From: Algoriphagus mannitolivorans DSM 15301
GTDB lineage: Bacteria > Bacteroidota > Bacteroidia > Cytophagales > Cyclobacteriaceae
Direction of reading: 5' to 3'
NCBI RefSeq assembly: GCF_000429425.1
Contig: NZ_KE386902.1
Span: 361,481 to 425,480 of the forward strand
DNA: 64,000 nt
In this document: in pieces, positions 25,663 to 37,123 of the stretch
Numbering within the stretch: position 1 is the first letter of the stretch
Layout: each line of letters begins with the position of its first letter
The notes under the pieces: generated by a model
What the model was told of the DNA's origin: nothing
What the model saw: only the letters and a program-made list of their open reading frames with translations
Database searches by the model: none
Made by a program: the position numbers and the translations under genes

Positions 25663-28600
25663 ATGTCGTTTAGAAAAAATAAAAAACTCAACAACGATTT
25701 CTCCCGAGTTACAATCAGCTTGGCCTCTCCAGAATCTATTCTGGATAGTTCAAACGGTGAAGTAACCCAGCCAGAGACCATCAACTATAGAACCTACAAG
25801 CCTGAAATGGGTGGTTTGTTCTGTGAGCGAATCTTTGGACCTGTGAAGGATTGGGAATGTCATTGTGGAAAATACAAGCGAATTAGATATAAAGGCATTA
25901 TCTGCGACCGTTGCGGTGTAGAGGTGACTGAGAAAAAAGTACGTCGTGAGCGTATGGGGCACATCGAATTGGTGGTTCCTGTAGCGCACATCTGGTATTT
26001 CAAGTCTCTTCCAAACAAAATCGGTTACCTTCTTGGGCTTCCTACTAAAAAGCTTGACCAGATCGTGTACTATGAGCGTTATGTTGTAGTGCAAGCTGGT
26101 ATTAAGGCGGAAGAAGGTATCCAGTATTTGGACTTCTTGACAGAAGATGAATACTTGGATATCATGGATAAGCTTCCAAAGGAAAACCACATGCTGGACG
26201 ATGACGATCCAAATAAATTCATCGCCAAAATGGGTGCTGAAGCTTTGGAAATGTTGTTGGCAAGATTGGATTTGGATGATCTTTCCTATTCTCTTCGTCA
26301 CCAAGCTGCTACCGATACATCTCAGCAGAGAAAAGCAGAAGCGCTGAAGCGTCTAAAAGTGGTAGAAGCATTCCGTGATGCAAGAACCAGAATTGAAAAC
26401 CGTCCGGAGTGGATGGTAGTAAGAATGGTTCCTGTTATTCCACCGGAATTGCGTCCATTGGTTCCTTTGGATGGTGGACGATTCGCTACTTCTGACTTGA
26501 ATGATTTGTACAGAAGAGTAATCATCAGAAACAACCGTCTGAAGCGTTTGATCGATATCAAAGCTCCAGAGGTGATTTTGAGAAACGAAAAGCGTATGCT
26601 ACAGGAAGCTGTGGATTCACTTTTCGATAACTCCAGAAAAGTAAATGCGGTAAGATCCGATGGTAACCGTGCTTTGAAATCCCTTTCCGATATGTTGAAA
26701 GGTAAGCAAGGCCGTTTCCGTCAAAACTTGCTAGGTAAGCGTGTGGATTACTCCGGTCGATCTGTAATCGTCGTAGGTCCAGAATTGAAGCTTCACGAGT
26801 GTGGTCTTCCTAAAAATATGGCAGCTGAGCTTTTCAAGCCGTTTATCATCAGAAAACTGATTGAAAGAGGTATTGTAAAGACTGTAAAATCTGCCAAGAA
26901 AATCGTGGATCGTAAAGATCCAGTGGTTTGGGATATTTTGGAAAACGTATTGAAAGGACACCCAGTGCTCCTAAACCGTGCCCCAACTCTTCACAGATTG
27001 GGTATCCAGGCATTCCAACCAAAATTGATCGAAGGAAAAGCCATCCAGCTTCACCCATTGGTATGTACTGCATTCAACGCCGATTTTGACGGTGACCAAA
27101 TGGCGGTACACGTACCTCTAGGACATGAGGCGATTTTGGAAGCTTCTACCTTGATGCTTTCTGCTCACAACATCCTTAACCCTGCGAACGGTGCTCCAAT
27201 TACAGTACCTTCTCAAGACATGGTTTTGGGTCTGTATTATGTGACCAAAGGAAAGAAATCCACACCGGAAGAACCTGTTGCAGGTGAAGGAATGACTTTC
27301 TACAGCACTGAGGAAGTTATCATCGCCTTGAACGAAGAGAAGATCTCCAAGCACGCCAACATTAAGTGCAAGGTGAAGGTGAGAAATGCCGATGGTGAGA
27401 TCACAGAACAAATCATTGAAACAGTAGCAGGCCGATTGATCTTCAATCAGTTTGTTCCTGAAGAAGTAGGTTATGTCAACGAGCTTTTGACGAAGAAAAA
27501 ACTACAGCAGATCATCGCTGAAGTTGTAAAAGTCTGCGGCATTGCACGTACTGCCCAATTCTTGGATGATATCAAGCATCTAGGATTCCAAATGGCTTAC
27601 CAAGGTGGTCTTTCTATGGGATTGAATGACGTAATCATTCCTGAAGAAAAAGAACCAATGATCGCGAAAGCGAAAGAAGAAGTTGACCAGGTTTGGAACA
27701 ACTACTTGATGGGTCTGATCACGGATAACGAGCGTTACAACCAGGTAATTGATATTTGGACTCGTACCAACTCTCATTTGACGAACAATCTGATGAAGAA
27801 GATGGAAGAGGACAAGCAAGGATTCAACGCCATCTACATGATGATGCACTCAGGAGCCCGAGGTTCCAGAGAGCAGATCCGTCAGTTGGGTGGTATGAGA
27901 GGATTGATGGCTAAGCCTCAGAAAAACCTTCAGGGTTCCGTAGGTGAAATCATTGAAAACCCTATCCTTTCAAACTTTAAAGAAGGTTTGGATGTATTGG
28001 AGTACTTTATCTCCACTCACGGTGCACGAAAAGGTCTGGCGGATACGGCTTTGAAAACTGCCGATGCGGGTTACTTGACTCGTCGTTTGGTAGACGTAGC
28101 GCAAGATATGATCGTGACTGAAGAGGATTGCGGTACTTTGAGAGGATTGGTGGTTCAGCCATTGAAAGACAACGATGAGATTGTCGAGCCACTTTCTGAA
28201 AGAATCTTGGGTCGAGTTTCTGTACACGATGTGTATGATCCGGTGACAGAAGAATTGATTGTTCCGGCTGGAATTGAAATCGACGACGATATCGCTAGAA
28301 AAGTAGACGAGTCTGCTATTGAAGAAGTAGAGATTCGATCTGTATTGACTTGCGAAACTAGAAGAGGAGTTTGCTCCAAGTGTTACGGAAGAAACTTGGC
28401 CACTGGAAATATGGTACAAGCAGGTGAGGCTGTCGGCGTAATCGCGGCACAGTCTATCGGTGAACCAGGTACTCAGTTGACCTTGAGAACATTCCACGTA
28501 GGTGGTACTGCTTCGAACATGGCGGTTGATGCCAGCATCAATGCTAAGTTTGACGGTGTAGTTGAATTCGAAGAAGAATTGAGATACATCGAAACCACTA

Positions 28601-29976
28601 ACAAAGATGGTGAGCCAGTGACCATTGTAATGGGTAGATCCGGTGAAATTAAAATCAATGACGCTAAGTCAGGAAAAACTTTGGTTTCTAACCACGTTCC
28701 TTACGGAGCAATCCTAAATGTGAAGGATGGTCAGAAGATTTCTAAAGGAGATTCTCTTTGTACTTGGGATCCATACAATGCTGTGATTCTTTCTGAATTT
28801 GATGGTTCAATTGAATTCGAAGCAATTGTAGAAGGTATCACTTACAAGGAGGTTGCCGATGATCAGACTGGATTCCGTGAGAAGGTAATCATCGATACAA
28901 AAGATAGAACTAAGAACCCTGCGATCATCGTCAACTATGGCGAAGATTCAAAAGGATATAACATTCCAGTGGGAGCTCACCTTGCTGTAGAAGCAGGTGA
29001 AAAAGTGAAAGCTGGTCAGATCTTGGTTAAAATTCCTAGATCCGTTGGTAAAACCCGAGATATTACCGGTGGTCTTCCAAGAGTAACCGAACTATTCGAA
29101 GCACGTAACCCTTCCAACCCGGCTGTGGTTTCTGAAATTGACGGTGTTGTTACTTACGGAGGTATCAAGAGAGGTAATAGAGAAATCATCATCGAGTCTA
29201 AGGACGGGGTGATCAAGAAGTACATGGTTTCTTTGTCCAAGCACATCCTGGTTCAGGAAAATGACTTCATCAGAGCTGGTGAGCCACTTTCTGACGGAGC
29301 TATTACTCCTAGCGATATCTTGGCAATCAAAGGACCAACCGCAGTTCAGGAATACTTGGTGAATGAAATTCAGGAAGTGTACCGACTTCAGGGTGTGAAA
29401 ATCAACGATAAGCACATTGAGGTAATCGTATCTCAAATGATGCAGAAAGTTGAAATCCTTGACGCAGGTGACACCAATTTCCTTCAGGGGCAAGTTGTAG
29501 ATAAGTGGGCGTTCCGTGAGGAAAACGACAATATCTTGGACAAGAAGGTGGTGATGGATGCGGGTGACTCTTCTACCTTGAAGCCAGGCATGATCATTTC
29601 TGCAAGAAGATTAAGAGACGAAAACTCTAGCTTGAAGCGGAAAGATTTGAAATTGGTACAGGTAAGAGATGCTGAAACAGCAGTATCTGCTCCAACTCTA
29701 CAGGGTATCACTGCAGCTTCCTTGGGCACAGAATCATTTATCTCAGCAGCATCCTTCCAGGAAACTACCAAGGTACTTTCCGAAGCAGCGATCAGAGGTA
29801 AGCGAGATGAGCTTTTGGGACTGAAGGAAAATGTGATCGTAGGTCACCTGATCCCAGCAGGTACTGGTCAGCGAGCTTTCCATAATATGATCGTCGGATC
29901 TAAGGAAGAGTATGAAAAACTTTCTGAAAATATGGAAAGAACTTCCTCCAAAAAATCCAGTGAAGCAATTCTCTAA
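25663..29976 (+). CDS. rpoC: RNA polymerase beta-prime subunit
   Basis: A 1437-residue beta-prime subunit. I take the ATG at 25663 ([10 protein letters not shown]), the usual family start, instead of the in-frame ATG at 25624, which would add 13 residues running through the GC hairpin. The N-terminal zinc site ECHCGKYKR ... ICDRCG, the catalytic NADFDGDQM (472-480), the trigger-loop region and the second zinc site [16 protein letters not shown] are intact. The long C-terminal part with several barrel-sandwich modules is typical. A terminator follows at 29996-30027. Confidence 0.97.
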   Translation: MSFRKNKKLNNDFSRVTISLASPESILDSSNGEVTQPETINYRTYKPEMGGLFCERIFGPVKDWECHCGKYKRIRYKGIICDRCGVEVTEKKVRRERMGHIELVVPVAHIWYFKSLPNKIGYLLGLPTKKLDQIVYYERYVVVQAGIKAEEGIQYLDFLTEDEYLDIMDKLPKENHMLDDDDPNKFIAKMGAEALEMLLARLDLDDLSYSLRHQAATDTSQQRKAEALKRLKVVEAFRDARTRIENRPEWMVVRMVPVIPPELRPLVPLDGGRFATSDLNDLYRRVIIRNNRLKRLIDIKAPEVILRNEKRMLQEAVDSLFDNSRKVNAVRSDGNRALKSLSDMLKGKQGRFRQNLLGKRVDYSGRSVIVVGPELKLHECGLPKNMAAELFKPFIIRKLIERGIVKTVKSAKKIVDRKDPVVWDILENVLKGHPVLLNRAPTLHRLGIQAFQPKLIEGKAIQLHPLVCTAFNADFDGDQMAVHVPLGHEAILEASTLMLSAHNILNPANGAPITVPSQDMVLGLYYVTKGKKSTPEEPVAGEGMTFYSTEEVIIALNEEKISKHANIKCKVKVRNADGEITEQIIETVAGRLIFNQFVPEEVGYVNELLTKKKLQQIIAEVVKVCGIARTAQFLDDIKHLGFQMAYQGGLSMGLNDVIIPEEKEPMIAKAKEEVDQVWNNYLMGLITDNERYNQVIDIWTRTNSHLTNNLMKKMEEDKQGFNAIYMMMHSGARGSREQIRQLGGMRGLMAKPQKNLQGSVGEIIENPILSNFKEGLDVLEYFISTHGARKGLADTALKTADAGYLTRRLVDVAQDMIVTEEDCGTLRGLVVQPLKDNDEIVEPLSERILGRVSVHDVYDPVTEELIVPAGIEIDDDIARKVDESAIEEVEIRSVLTCETRRGVCSKCYGRNLATGNMVQAGEAVGVIAAQSIGEPGTQLTLRTFHVGGTASNMAVDASINAKFDGVVEFEEELRYIETTNKDGEPVTIVMGRSGEIKINDAKSGKTLVSNHVPYGAILNVKDGQKISKGDSLCTWDPYNAVILSEFDGSIEFEAIVEGITYKEVADDQTGFREKVIIDTKDRTKNPAIIVNYGEDSKGYNIPVGAHLAVEAGEKVKAGQILVKIPRSVGKTRDITGGLPRVTELFEARNPSNPAVVSEIDGVVTYGGIKRGNREIIIESKDGVIKKYMVSLSKHILVQENDFIRAGEPLSDGAITPSDILAIKGPTAVQEYLVNEIQEVYRLQGVKINDKHIEVIVSQMMQKVEILDAGDTNFLQGQVVDKWAFREENDNILDKKVVMDAGDSSTLKPGMIISARRLRDENSSLKRKDLKLVQVRDAETAVSAPTLQGITAASLGTESFISAASFQETTKVLSEAAIRGKRDELLGLKENVIVGHLIPAGTGQRAFHNMIVGSKEEYEKLSENMERTSSKKSSEAIL

Positions 29977-29995
29977 TTAGAAAATAGTGTTTATC

Positions 29996-30027
29996 AAAAG
30001 GGCCTGTACTAAACATACAGGCCTTTT
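29996..30027 (+). terminator. Terminator after rpoC
   Basis: GGCCTGTA (30001-30008) and TACAGGCC (30016-30023) form an 8-bp stem extended by A-T pairs and followed by T6. Confidence 0.88.
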
Positions 30028-30043
30028 TTAATCCAAAAACAAC

Positions 30044-30358
30044 ATGGACGATATCAAAAATCCGGAACAGCAAATTAATGTGGAATTATCGGAAGAAGTG
30101 GCAGAGGGTGTGTATTCCAATCTGGCGATGATTGCCCATTCCAATTCAGAGTTTGTAATTGATTTTATCCGCTTAATGCCAGGGGTACCCAAGGCAAAAG
30201 TCAAATCCAGAATTATTGTCACTCCAGACCATGCTAAAAGATTGCTTGCAGCATTGAAAGACAACATTGAAAAATATGAAGCTGCCTTCGGAAAAATCAA
30301 TCAAGGAGGAGGGGCTCCGTCCTTTCCAATTTCCTTCGGGACCCCAGGTGAAGCCTAA
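30044..30358 (+). CDS. DUF3467 family protein
   Basis: A 104-residue acidic-to-neutral soluble protein matching DUF3467: QQINVELSEEVAEGVYSNLA, then HSNSEFVIDFIRLMPGVPKA and SRIIVTPDHAKRLLAALKDN, and a Gly/Pro-rich tail. The function is unknown. It lies 20 nt after the rpoC terminator and 98 nt before rpsL, with no promoter of its own visible, so it is probably made by read-through. Its place between rpoC and rpsL is a recurrent arrangement in Bacteroidota from what I know, which hints at a role in transcription or translation. Confidence 0.85.
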   Translation: MDDIKNPEQQINVELSEEVAEGVYSNLAMIAHSNSEFVIDFIRLMPGVPKAKVKSRIIVTPDHAKRLLAALKDNIEKYEAAFGKINQGGGAPSFPISFGTPGEA

Positions 30359-30377
30359 CAAAAATATAACTGCTTAA

Positions 30378-30409
30378 TTTTGTTACTCTTATTACTTATT
30401 GTACCTTTG
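30378..30409 (+). promoter_or_regulatory. Promoter of the str operon (rpsL)
   Basis: TTTTG (30378-30382), 19 nt, then TACCTTTG (30402-30409). The bases after it, CAGTCC, are repeated after the rplC promoter -7 box. Confidence 0.85.
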
Positions 30410-30415
30410 CAGTCC

Positions 30416-30448
30416 AAAATTTAACAGTTTACAGGAAAACTAAATTTT
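30416..30448 (+). promoter_or_regulatory. Hairpin in the rpsL mRNA leader
   Basis: AAAATTTA (30416-30423) and TAAATTTT (30441-30448) are perfectly complementary around a 17-nt loop, covering almost the whole predicted leader of about 40 nt before the rpsL ATG. Confidence 0.4.
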
Positions 30449-30456
30449 ATCAGTTA

Positions 30457-30870
30457 ATGCCTACTATTCAACAGTTAGTAAGAAAAGGTAGAAATACACT
30501 GGAAATCAAATCGAAATCTCGTGCCTTGGATGCATGTCCGCAAAGGAGAGGTGTTTGTACCAGAGTATATACTACAACCCCTAAGAAGCCTAACTCAGCT
30601 ATGAGAAAGGTAGCGAGGGTGAGATTGACGAACGGAAAAGAAGTGAACGCTTACATTCCGGGTGAAGGTCACAATCTACAGGAACACTCAATCGTATTGA
30701 TCAGAGGTGGTCGTGTGAAGGACCTTCCAGGTGTAAGATATCACATCATCCGAGGTGCATTGGATACTGCCGGAGTAAAAGACCGTAAGCAAGGTCGCTC
30801 CAAGTACGGTGCTAAAAGACCTAAAGCTGGCAAAGGCGCTCCTGCTGCAGCTCCAGGCAAGAAGAAATAA
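30457..30870 (+). CDS. rpsL: 30S ribosomal protein S12
   Basis: A 137-residue S12 of the decoding centre. [20 protein letters not shown] and [20 protein letters not shown] carry wild-type lysines at the two classic streptomycin-resistance positions (PKKPNS and RVKDLP). The C-terminus is extended by an Ala/Lys/Pro-rich tail. First gene of the rpsL-rpsG-fusA-rpsJ operon. Confidence 0.98.
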   Translation: MPTIQQLVRKGRNTLEIKSKSRALDACPQRRGVCTRVYTTTPKKPNSAMRKVARVRLTNGKEVNAYIPGEGHNLQEHSIVLIRGGRVKDLPGVRYHIIRGALDTAGVKDRKQGRSKYGAKRPKAGKGAPAAAPGKKK

Positions 30871-30889
30871 CAAAATATTTTAGAAAGAA

Positions 30890-31357
30890 ATGAGAAAAGC
30901 GAAACCAAAGAAGAGATATATTCTTCCTGACCCAAAGTTCAATGATACTTTGGTCACTAAGTTTGTAAACTGTCTGATGTACGACGGGAAGAAGAGTATT
31001 GCTTACAACATTTTCTACGATGCAATCGAGAAAGTGGAATCAAAAGTAGGTGAGAATGGTCTTGAGGTTTGGAAAAAAGCGCTTAACAATATTGCTCCAT
31101 CCGTTGAGGTGAAGAGTCGTAGAGTTGGTGGTGCTACATTCCAAGTTCCAATGGAAGTCAGACCAGAAAGAAAGATGGCCCTTGGAATCAAGTGGATGAT
31201 CAACTACGCTCGAAAAAGAGGTGAGAAAACCATGATGGACAGACTTGCTGGAGAAATCATCGCAGCTGCAAAAGGCGAAGGTGCCGCAGTGAAGAAGAAG
31301 GATGATACTCACAGAATGGCCGAAGCCAACAAAGCATTCTCTCACTTTAGATTTTAA
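30890..31357 (+). CDS. rpsG: 30S ribosomal protein S7
   Basis: A 155-residue S7 that nucleates assembly of the 30S head and contacts the E-site t[22 protein letters not shown] is the basic N-terminal arm; [20 protein letters not shown] matches the conserved core. It lies 19 nt after rpsL and 5 nt before fusA. Confidence 0.98.
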   Translation: MRKAKPKKRYILPDPKFNDTLVTKFVNCLMYDGKKSIAYNIFYDAIEKVESKVGENGLEVWKKALNNIAPSVEVKSRRVGGATFQVPMEVRPERKMALGIKWMINYARKRGEKTMMDRLAGEIIAAAKGEGAAVKKKDDTHRMAEANKAFSHFRF

Positions 31358-31362
31358 TTAGG

Positions 31363-33483
31363 ATGGCAAGAGATTTAAGATTTACAAGAAATATCGGGAT
31401 TGCTGCGCACATCGATGCCGGTAAGACTACCACCACTGAGCGTATCCTATTTTATTCCGGTGTCAGCCACAAAATCGGCGAGGTGCACGATGGTGCAGCT
31501 ACCATGGACTGGATGGCTCAGGAGCAAGAGAGAGGTATCACCATTACCTCTGCGGCCACTACCGTATTTTGGAACTACAAAGAGCAAAAGTATCAAGTCA
31601 ATATCATCGATACTCCGGGACACGTTGACTTTACTGTTGAGGTTAACCGTTCCTTGAGAATCCTGGATGGTCTAGTTTTCCTGTTTAGTGCTGTTGACGG
31701 CGTAGAGCCTCAATCAGAGACCAACTGGAGATTGGCTGATGGATACAAAGTAGCCAGAATCGGTTTCGTGAACAAAATGGACCGTGCTGGTGCAAACTTT
31801 TTGGAGGTTTGCAAGCAAGTAAAGGAAATGCTGGGTTCCCATGCCGTTCCTTTGCAATTGCCAATCGGTGCTGAGGACAAGTTCAAAGGGGTTGTTGACT
31901 TGATCAATAACCGTGCGATCACTTGGAATGAGCACGACATGGGGATGACTTACGAAGTTATTCCTATTCCTGAAGACATGCTTGACGAAGTAGCACAATG
32001 GAGAGAGCACTTGCTTGAATCCGTAGCTGAATTCGACGAGTCTTTGATGGAGAAATATTTTGAAGATCCAGATTCAATTACTGAAGCTGAGATTTTGGCT
32101 GCACTTAGAGAAGCAACTATCAAAATGAAAGTTGTTCCTATGGTTTGTGGATCTTCTTTCAAAAATAAAGGGGTTCAGACTATGCTTGACTTGGTAATGG
32201 AATTGCTTCCATCTCCATTGGACAAGGATGATATCATTGGCCATGAATTGGACAATGAAGAAAAAGAAGTCAGAATCGCCCCTGATGAAAAAGAACCATT
32301 TACTGGTTTGGCTTTCAAAATCGCTACTGACCCATTTGTTGGTCGACTTTGCTTCGTAAGAGCTTACTCAGGTATCCTTGAGTCTGGATCTTATGTATTC
32401 AACAGCCGTTCTGGCAATAAGGAGCGTATCTCCCGAGTATTCCAGATGCATGCTAACAAGCAGAACCAAATCGAAAGATTGGTAGCTGGTGATATCGGTG
32501 CAGTAGTTGGTTTCAAGGATATCAAAACTGGAGACACTCTTTGCGACGAAAAGCGTAAGGTAGTTCTTGAATCTATGATCTTCCCTGAGCCAGTTATCGG
32601 TTATGCTATCGAGCCTAAGACTCAAGCTGACGTTGACAAGCTTGGTATGGCGATCGCTAAATTGGTAGAAGAAGATCCAACCCTTCAGGTAAACACTGAT
32701 CAGGAAACTGGTCAGACCATCTTGAGAGGTATGGGTGAACTTCACTTGGAAATCATCATTGACCGATTGAAGCGTGAATTCAAAGTAGAGATCAACCAAG
32801 GTGCTCCTCAGGTTGCTTACAAAGAAGCTTTGTTTGGCAATGTTGAACACAAAGAAGTTTACAAGAAGCAAACAGGTGGTAAAGGTAAGTTCGCGGATAT
32901 CGTGTTCGAACTTGGACCAAAAGATCCAGATCCTGAGACAGGAGAGATCAAGCCAGGTTTGGACTTTGTGAACGGAATTGTGGGTGGTGTTATTCCAAAA
33001 GAATTCATCGCGCCGGTACAGAAAGGTTTCCAGGAAGCTATGAAAAATGGTCCTTTGGCTGGATATCCTATCGAGTCCATGAAAGTAAGATTGTTCCACG
33101 GTTCTTACCATGACGTGGATTCCGATGCCTTGTCTTTCGAATTGGCAGCAAGAATTGGTTTCAAAGAGGCAGCTAAAAAATGTAAGCCTCAGTTACTTGA
33201 GCCGATCATGTCTGTAGATGTGGTTACTCCTGACGAATACACAGGTCCAATCACTGGTGACTTGAACAGAAGAAGAGGTTTGATGAGAGGTATGGATACC
33301 AAAGGTACTTCTACTGTTATCAAAGCCGCAGTTCCTTTGTCCGAGTTGTTTGGTTATGTGACTGATTTGAGAACAATCTCCTCCGGTAGAGCTACAGCGT
33401 CTTTGACCTTCTCTCACTACGAGCCTGTTCCAAGCAACATCGCAGAAACGGTAATTGCAAAAGTAAAAGGTGAAAAAGCCTAA
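31363..33483 (+). CDS. fusA: Elongation factor G
   Basis: A 706-residue EF-G, the translocation and (with the recycling factor at 12.1-12.7 kb) ribosome-splitting GTPase. G motifs: [32 protein letters not shown]. Domain IV is recognisable by VAYKEA and [20 protein letters not shown], and domain V by [20 protein letters not shown]. Length is canonical; all parts look intact. Confidence 0.98.
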   Translation: MARDLRFTRNIGIAAHIDAGKTTTTERILFYSGVSHKIGEVHDGAATMDWMAQEQERGITITSAATTVFWNYKEQKYQVNIIDTPGHVDFTVEVNRSLRILDGLVFLFSAVDGVEPQSETNWRLADGYKVARIGFVNKMDRAGANFLEVCKQVKEMLGSHAVPLQLPIGAEDKFKGVVDLINNRAITWNEHDMGMTYEVIPIPEDMLDEVAQWREHLLESVAEFDESLMEKYFEDPDSITEAEILAALREATIKMKVVPMVCGSSFKNKGVQTMLDLVMELLPSPLDKDDIIGHELDNEEKEVRIAPDEKEPFTGLAFKIATDPFVGRLCFVRAYSGILESGSYVFNSRSGNKERISRVFQMHANKQNQIERLVAGDIGAVVGFKDIKTGDTLCDEKRKVVLESMIFPEPVIGYAIEPKTQADVDKLGMAIAKLVEEDPTLQVNTDQETGQTILRGMGELHLEIIIDRLKREFKVEINQGAPQVAYKEALFGNVEHKEVYKKQTGGKGKFADIVFELGPKDPDPETGEIKPGLDFVNGIVGGVIPKEFIAPVQKGFQEAMKNGPLAGYPIESMKVRLFHGSYHDVDSDALSFELAARIGFKEAAKKCKPQLLEPIMSVDVVTPDEYTGPITGDLNRRRGLMRGMDTKGTSTVIKAAVPLSELFGYVTDLRTISSGRATASLTFSHYEPVPSNIAETVIAKVKGEKA

Positions 33484-33494
33484 TCTTCAAGAAA

Positions 33495-33800
33495 ATGAAC
33501 CAGAAAATCAGAATAAAATTAAAATCATACGATCATAGCCTGGTGGACAAGTCATCAGAGAAGATCGTGAAGGCTGTAAAAGCCACTGGCGCGGTAGTAG
33601 TTGGTCCTATTCCATTGCCTACCAAGAAGGAGAAATTCACAGTATTGAAGTCTCCACACGTAAACAAGAAAGCCAGAGATCAGTATCAGCTTTGTACTTA
33701 CAAGAGATTGGTGGATATCTACTCTAACTCTTCTAAGACAGTAGATGCTTTGATGAAGATCGAGCTTCCAAGTGGAGTGGATGTAGAAATCAAAGTCTGA
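33495..33800 (+). CDS. rpsJ: 30S ribosomal protein S10
   Basis: A 101-residue S10 (NusE), also the ribosomal partner of NusG and an antitermination factor. Motifs [20 protein letters not shown] and [20 protein letters not shown] are present. It closes the str operon here: a strong terminator follows and rplC has its own promoter, so S10 is separated transcriptionally from the so-called S10 operon. Confidence 0.98.
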   Translation: MNQKIRIKLKSYDHSLVDKSSEKIVKAVKATGAVVVGPIPLPTKKEKFTVLKSPHVNKKARDQYQLCTYKRLVDIYSNSSKTVDALMKIELPSGVDVEIKV

Positions 33801-33821
33801 CAGTACTTGAAAAGCAAATTC

Positions 33822-33850
33822 AAAAGACCTGCAAATCCAGCAGGTCTTTT
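33822..33850 (+). terminator. Terminator after rpsJ
   Basis: AAAAGACCTGC (33822-33832) and GCAGGTCTTTT (33840-33850) form an 11-bp stem with a TTTTGTTTTT tail, a textbook intrinsic terminator. Confidence 0.93.
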
Positions 33851-33953
33851 GTTTTTATAGCCATTTTTGAAATTTTTTGCTGCCCGAAGCCTTTTACGGT
33901 GAATCCGGCAGAATGAAATTTTTCCTAATTGTTTGAAAATATTAGAGTTGGGA

Positions 33954-33984
33954 TTTGCTGCCGAATTTTATTTCAGTAACTTTG
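33954..33984 (+). promoter_or_regulatory. Promoter of the rplC operon
   Basis: TTTG (33954-33957), exactly 19 nt, TAACTTTG (33977-33984), then CAGTCC as at rpsL. Transcription should begin near 33991, giving a leader of about 55 nt. Confidence 0.88.
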
Positions 33985-34006
33985 CAGTCCTTAAAAAGGG
34001 CCCAAG

Positions 34007-34044
34007 TGTATAATCGCTTGTGGATTATCAAATTATCTTATACA
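34007..34044 (+). promoter_or_regulatory. rplC leader with two competing stems
   Basis: TGTATAA (34007-34013) can pair with TTATACA (34038-34044) right before the ATG, while ATAATC (34010-34015) can instead pair with GATTAT (34023-34028). The two stems share bases and exclude each other, a possible basis for autogenous control. Confidence 0.35.
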
Positions 34045-34046
34045 AG

Positions 34047-34679
34047 ATGTCTGGTATTATAGGAAAAAAAGTCGGAATGACTAGCATCTTCAGTGCCGAT
34101 GGACGTAATGTCGCATGCACGCTAATAGAAGCTGGTCCTTGCGTAGTGACGCAAGTAAAAAACGTTGAAACAGACGGGTACAACGCTGTGCAGTTGGCGT
34201 ATGGTGAGCGTAAGGAGAAAAACACTCCTAAGCCACTGATCGGTCACTTTAAAAAGGCCGGTACTACACCAAAGCACAAAGTTGTTGAGTTCCGTGACTT
34301 CAGGGTCGAATTTGAAGGCCAAGTGAAGCTCGGAAATGAAGTGAAGGCTGGAGAAGTATTCGTAGAAGGTGACTTCGTCGATGCTATCGGTACTTCAAAA
34401 GGTAAAGGCTTCCAGGGTGTGGTGAAGCGTCATGGTTTTGGTGGTGTGGGTGGACAAACTCACGGTCAGCACAACAGACAAAGACACCCAGGATCCATTG
34501 GTGCTTGTTCTTGGCCATCCCGAGTATTTAAGGGAATGAGAATGGCCGGAAGAACCGGAGGTGATCGTGTTAAAGTTCTCAACTTGAGAATTTTGAAGGT
34601 TTATCCTGAGCAAAACCTCCTATTGGTTTCTGGTTCAGTACCTGGTCCAAAAAATTCATACGTTATTCTGGAGAAGTAA
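34047..34679 (+). CDS. rplC: 50S ribosomal protein L3
   Basis: A 210-residue L3. I choose the ATG at 34047 ([15 protein letters not shown]), the family start, over an upstream TTG-type start that would overlap the leader stems. [20 protein letters not shown] and [19 protein letters not shown] form the long loop reaching the peptidyl-transferase centre. First gene of a 20-plus gene ribosomal run. Confidence 0.97.
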   Translation: MSGIIGKKVGMTSIFSADGRNVACTLIEAGPCVVTQVKNVETDGYNAVQLAYGERKEKNTPKPLIGHFKKAGTTPKHKVVEFRDFRVEFEGQVKLGNEVKAGEVFVEGDFVDAIGTSKGKGFQGVVKRHGFGGVGGQTHGQHNRQRHPGSIGACSWPSRVFKGMRMAGRTGGDRVKVLNLRILKVYPEQNLLLVSGSVPGPKNSYVILEK

Positions 34680-34682
34680 GCC

Positions 34683-35312
34683 ATGGAATTAGCAGTAATC
34701 AATCACAAAGGACAAGATACAGGTAGAAAGGTGACCCTTTCTGATGAGATCTTCGCGATCGAACCAAACGATAACGCAATCTACCTGGACGTGAAGCAAT
34801 ACCTGGCTAACCAAAGACAGGGAACTCACAAATCAAAAGAAAGAAATGAAGTAGCTGGATCGACCAAGAAGATCAAAAAGCAAAAAGGTACCGGTGGTGC
34901 CCGTGCTGGATCTTTGAAGGCTCCAAACTTCAGAGGTGGAGGTAGAGTTTTTGGTCCTAAGCCAAGAGACTATTCCTTCAAATTGAATAAAAAAGTGAAG
35001 CAGTTGGCTCGTAAGTCTGCCCTTTCTTACAAGGCAAAAGACAACAGCCTGATGGTATTGGAAGATCTTTCATTTGATGCTCCAAAGACCAAAAACTACA
35101 TCGCAGTATTGAACGGTCTTTCTCTTTCTGACAAGAAGACTTTGTTGGTTCTCCCAGAGGACAACAAGAATGTATTCTTGTCCAGCAGAAACCTTCCAAA
35201 GGCGAAAGTAGTGACTGTAAATGATGTGAATACTTACCAACTCCTCAATGCTGACCATCTGGTTCTGTGCGAAGGATCTGTAAGTAAATTGGAAACCATT
35301 TTATCGAAATAA
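34683..35312 (+). CDS. rplD: 50S ribosomal protein L4
   Basis: A 209-residue L4 with the tunnel-lining loop ([33 protein letters not shown]). In other bacteria L4 represses its operon; the structured rplC leader would be the candidate target. Gap to rplC is 3 nt, to rplW 4 nt. Confidence 0.97.
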   Translation: MELAVINHKGQDTGRKVTLSDEIFAIEPNDNAIYLDVKQYLANQRQGTHKSKERNEVAGSTKKIKKQKGTGGARAGSLKAPNFRGGGRVFGPKPRDYSFKLNKKVKQLARKSALSYKAKDNSLMVLEDLSFDAPKTKNYIAVLNGLSLSDKKTLLVLPEDNKNVFLSSRNLPKAKVVTVNDVNTYQLLNADHLVLCEGSVSKLETILSK

Positions 35313-35316
35313 GACA

Positions 35317-35604
35317 ATGGATATTCTAAAGCAGCCTTTGATTACAGAAAAGGTTTCCGCTCTTAACGAAAAGGGAATTTACGGTTTCATCGTAGAAAAA
35401 ACTGCCGGTAAGACAGAAATCAAAAACGCTGTAGAGAAAACGTACGGTGTGAAAGTGGTATCTATTCGTACCATGAGATATGCTGCGAAGCATAAGACAA
35501 GATACACCAAGAATAAAATCGTATCAGGCTTCACCAATGCTTTCAAGAAAGCAATCGTGCAAGTGGCCGACGGTGAGGTTATTGATTTTTACGGAGAAAT
35601 TTAA
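35317..35604 (+). CDS. rplW: 50S ribosomal protein L23
   Basis: A 95-residue L23 located at the tunnel exit, docking site for trigger factor. MDILKQPLITEKVSALNEKG is the typical N-terminus and VKVVSIRTMRYAAKHKTRYT the extended loop. Normal length and position. Confidence 0.96.
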   Translation: MDILKQPLITEKVSALNEKGIYGFIVEKTAGKTEIKNAVEKTYGVKVVSIRTMRYAAKHKTRYTKNKIVSGFTNAFKKAIVQVADGEVIDFYGEI

Positions 35605-35617
35605 TTGAATCAATATC

Positions 35618-36442
35618 ATGGCAATTAAAAAGTTGAAGCCTGTTACTCCGGGAACCCGATTTAGAGTTGCTCCTGCATTTGACGAAATTACAGCGTCAAA
35701 GCCAGAGAAATCTCTTCTCGCTCCCGCGAAAAAGTCAGGCGGTAGAAATAATGAAGGCAAAATGACTGCCCGATACATCGGTGGCGGTCATAAGAGAAGA
35801 CTAAGAATTGTAGACTTCAAAAGAAACAAGTTTGGTGTACCTGCTACTGTAAAAGCTATCGAGTACGATCCAAACAGAACAGCACGTCTTGCCCTACTTT
35901 ACTACGCAGATGGTGCTAAAGCCTACATTATCGCTCCGGAAGGTTTGCAAGTAGGACAAACAGTGATTTCCGGTGAGCAAGTTGCCCCAGAAGTGGGTAA
36001 CGCCATGCCAATGGCAAACATTCCAATGGGTACTATTGTACACAACGTGGAATTGAAGCCTGGTAAAGGTGGTGCATTGGCCAGAAGTGCCGGTGGTTAT
36101 GCGCAGATCGTAGCTCGTGATTCGAAATACGTGACCGTAAAACTTCCTTCTGGTGAGATGAGACTTATTCTAGGTGTTTGTATGGCCACTATTGGTACTG
36201 TATCCAATGCTGACCACATGAACGTCGTATTGGGTAAAGCTGGTCGTAAGAGATGGTTGGGCGTTAGACCTCGTACAAGAGGTGTGGCGATGAACCCTGT
36301 CGATCACCCAATGGGTGGTGGTGAAGGACGTTCCTCTGGTGGACATCCAAGATCCAGAAAAGGTCTTCTTGCGAAAGGTAAGAAAACCAGAACACCTAAG
36401 AAGTATTCAAACAAGTTCATCATCAGCAAAAGATCTAAATAA
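35618..36442 (+). CDS. rplB: 50S ribosomal protein L2
   Basis: A 274-residue L2 near the peptidyl-transferase centre. [15 protein letters not shown] and the conserved C-terminal [19 protein letters not shown] with its essential histidine are intact. It ends 2 nt before rpsS (junction TAATTATG). Confidence 0.98.
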   Translation: MAIKKLKPVTPGTRFRVAPAFDEITASKPEKSLLAPAKKSGGRNNEGKMTARYIGGGHKRRLRIVDFKRNKFGVPATVKAIEYDPNRTARLALLYYADGAKAYIIAPEGLQVGQTVISGEQVAPEVGNAMPMANIPMGTIVHNVELKPGKGGALARSAGGYAQIVARDSKYVTVKLPSGEMRLILGVCMATIGTVSNADHMNVVLGKAGRKRWLGVRPRTRGVAMNPVDHPMGGGEGRSSGGHPRSRKGLLAKGKKTRTPKKYSNKFIISKRSK

Positions 36443-36444
36443 TT

Positions 36445-36723
36445 ATGGCACGTTCATTAAAAAAAGGTCCTTATATCGAGCACCACTTGGTGAAGAAAGT
36501 AGATGCCATGAACGAATCAGGCAAGAAATCTGTGATCAAGACTTGGTCAAGAAGATCTATGATTTCTCCGGATTTTGTAGGCCACACCTTCGCTGTGCAT
36601 AACGGTAACAAGTTTATTCCAGTATTTGTCACTGACAACATGGTCGGTCACAAGCTAGGTGAATTTGCTCCTACTAGAAACTTCCGAGGCCACGTTGCTA
36701 AAAAAGATAAAGGAAAGAGATAA
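36445..36723 (+). CDS. rpsS: 30S ribosomal protein S19
   Basis: A 92-residue S19 of the 30S head. [20 protein letters not shown] and [20 protein letters not shown] are the conserved segments. Junction to rplV is TAATCATG. Confidence 0.98.
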   Translation: MARSLKKGPYIEHHLVKKVDAMNESGKKSVIKTWSRRSMISPDFVGHTFAVHNGNKFIPVFVTDNMVGHKLGEFAPTRNFRGHVAKKDKGKR

Positions 36724-36725
36724 TC

Positions 36726-37115
36726 ATGGAAGCAATAGCAAGATTAAGAAATGTTCCTACGTCCCCTCGCAAAATGCGTTTGGTGGCTGACCTCGTGAGA
36801 GGCAAAAGAGTAGGATTGGCTCTAAGCATTCTGAAATTCACTCCTAACCATGGAGCGATGAAATTGGAGAAACTTCTCCTTTCAGCTGTGGCCAACTGGC
36901 AGGCAAAAAATCCTGATGCAAAACTTGAGGAAGCTGATCTATATGTAAAAACTATCATGGTAGACGAAGGCCGATCTTTGAAAAGATTGAGACCAGCGCC
37001 TCAAGGTAGAGGTCATAGAATCCGCAAGAGATCAAATCATGTAACCCTGGTTGTTGATGCATTCAACGCAGATGTTACCGCTGATATTGTAGAATCAAAC
37101 GAAAAGGCAAATTAA
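36726..37115 (+). CDS. rplV: 50S ribosomal protein L22
   Basis: A 129-residue L22. [20 protein letters not shown] is the N-terminal signature, and the tunnel beta-hairpin is [20 protein letters not shown], a macrolide-contact region without obvious deletion or insertion. Short acidic C-terminal tail. Confidence 0.97.
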   Translation: MEAIARLRNVPTSPRKMRLVADLVRGKRVGLALSILKFTPNHGAMKLEKLLLSAVANWQAKNPDAKLEEADLYVKTIMVDEGRSLKRLRPAPQGRGHRIRKRSNHVTLVVDAFNADVTADIVESNEKAN

Positions 37116-37123
37116 GAAAGACT

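Noticed and set aside
30457..30870. Streptomycin-resistance change in S12, or rifampicin-resistance change in RpoB
   Set aside because: PKKPNS, RVKDLP and the [20 protein letters not shown] region carry the usual wild-type residues.
32368..33111. Long antisense frame within fusA, and similar ones in rpoB, rpoC and eno
   Set aside because: All lie fully inside conserved genes, with low-complexity shadow composition and no promoter or conserved motif.
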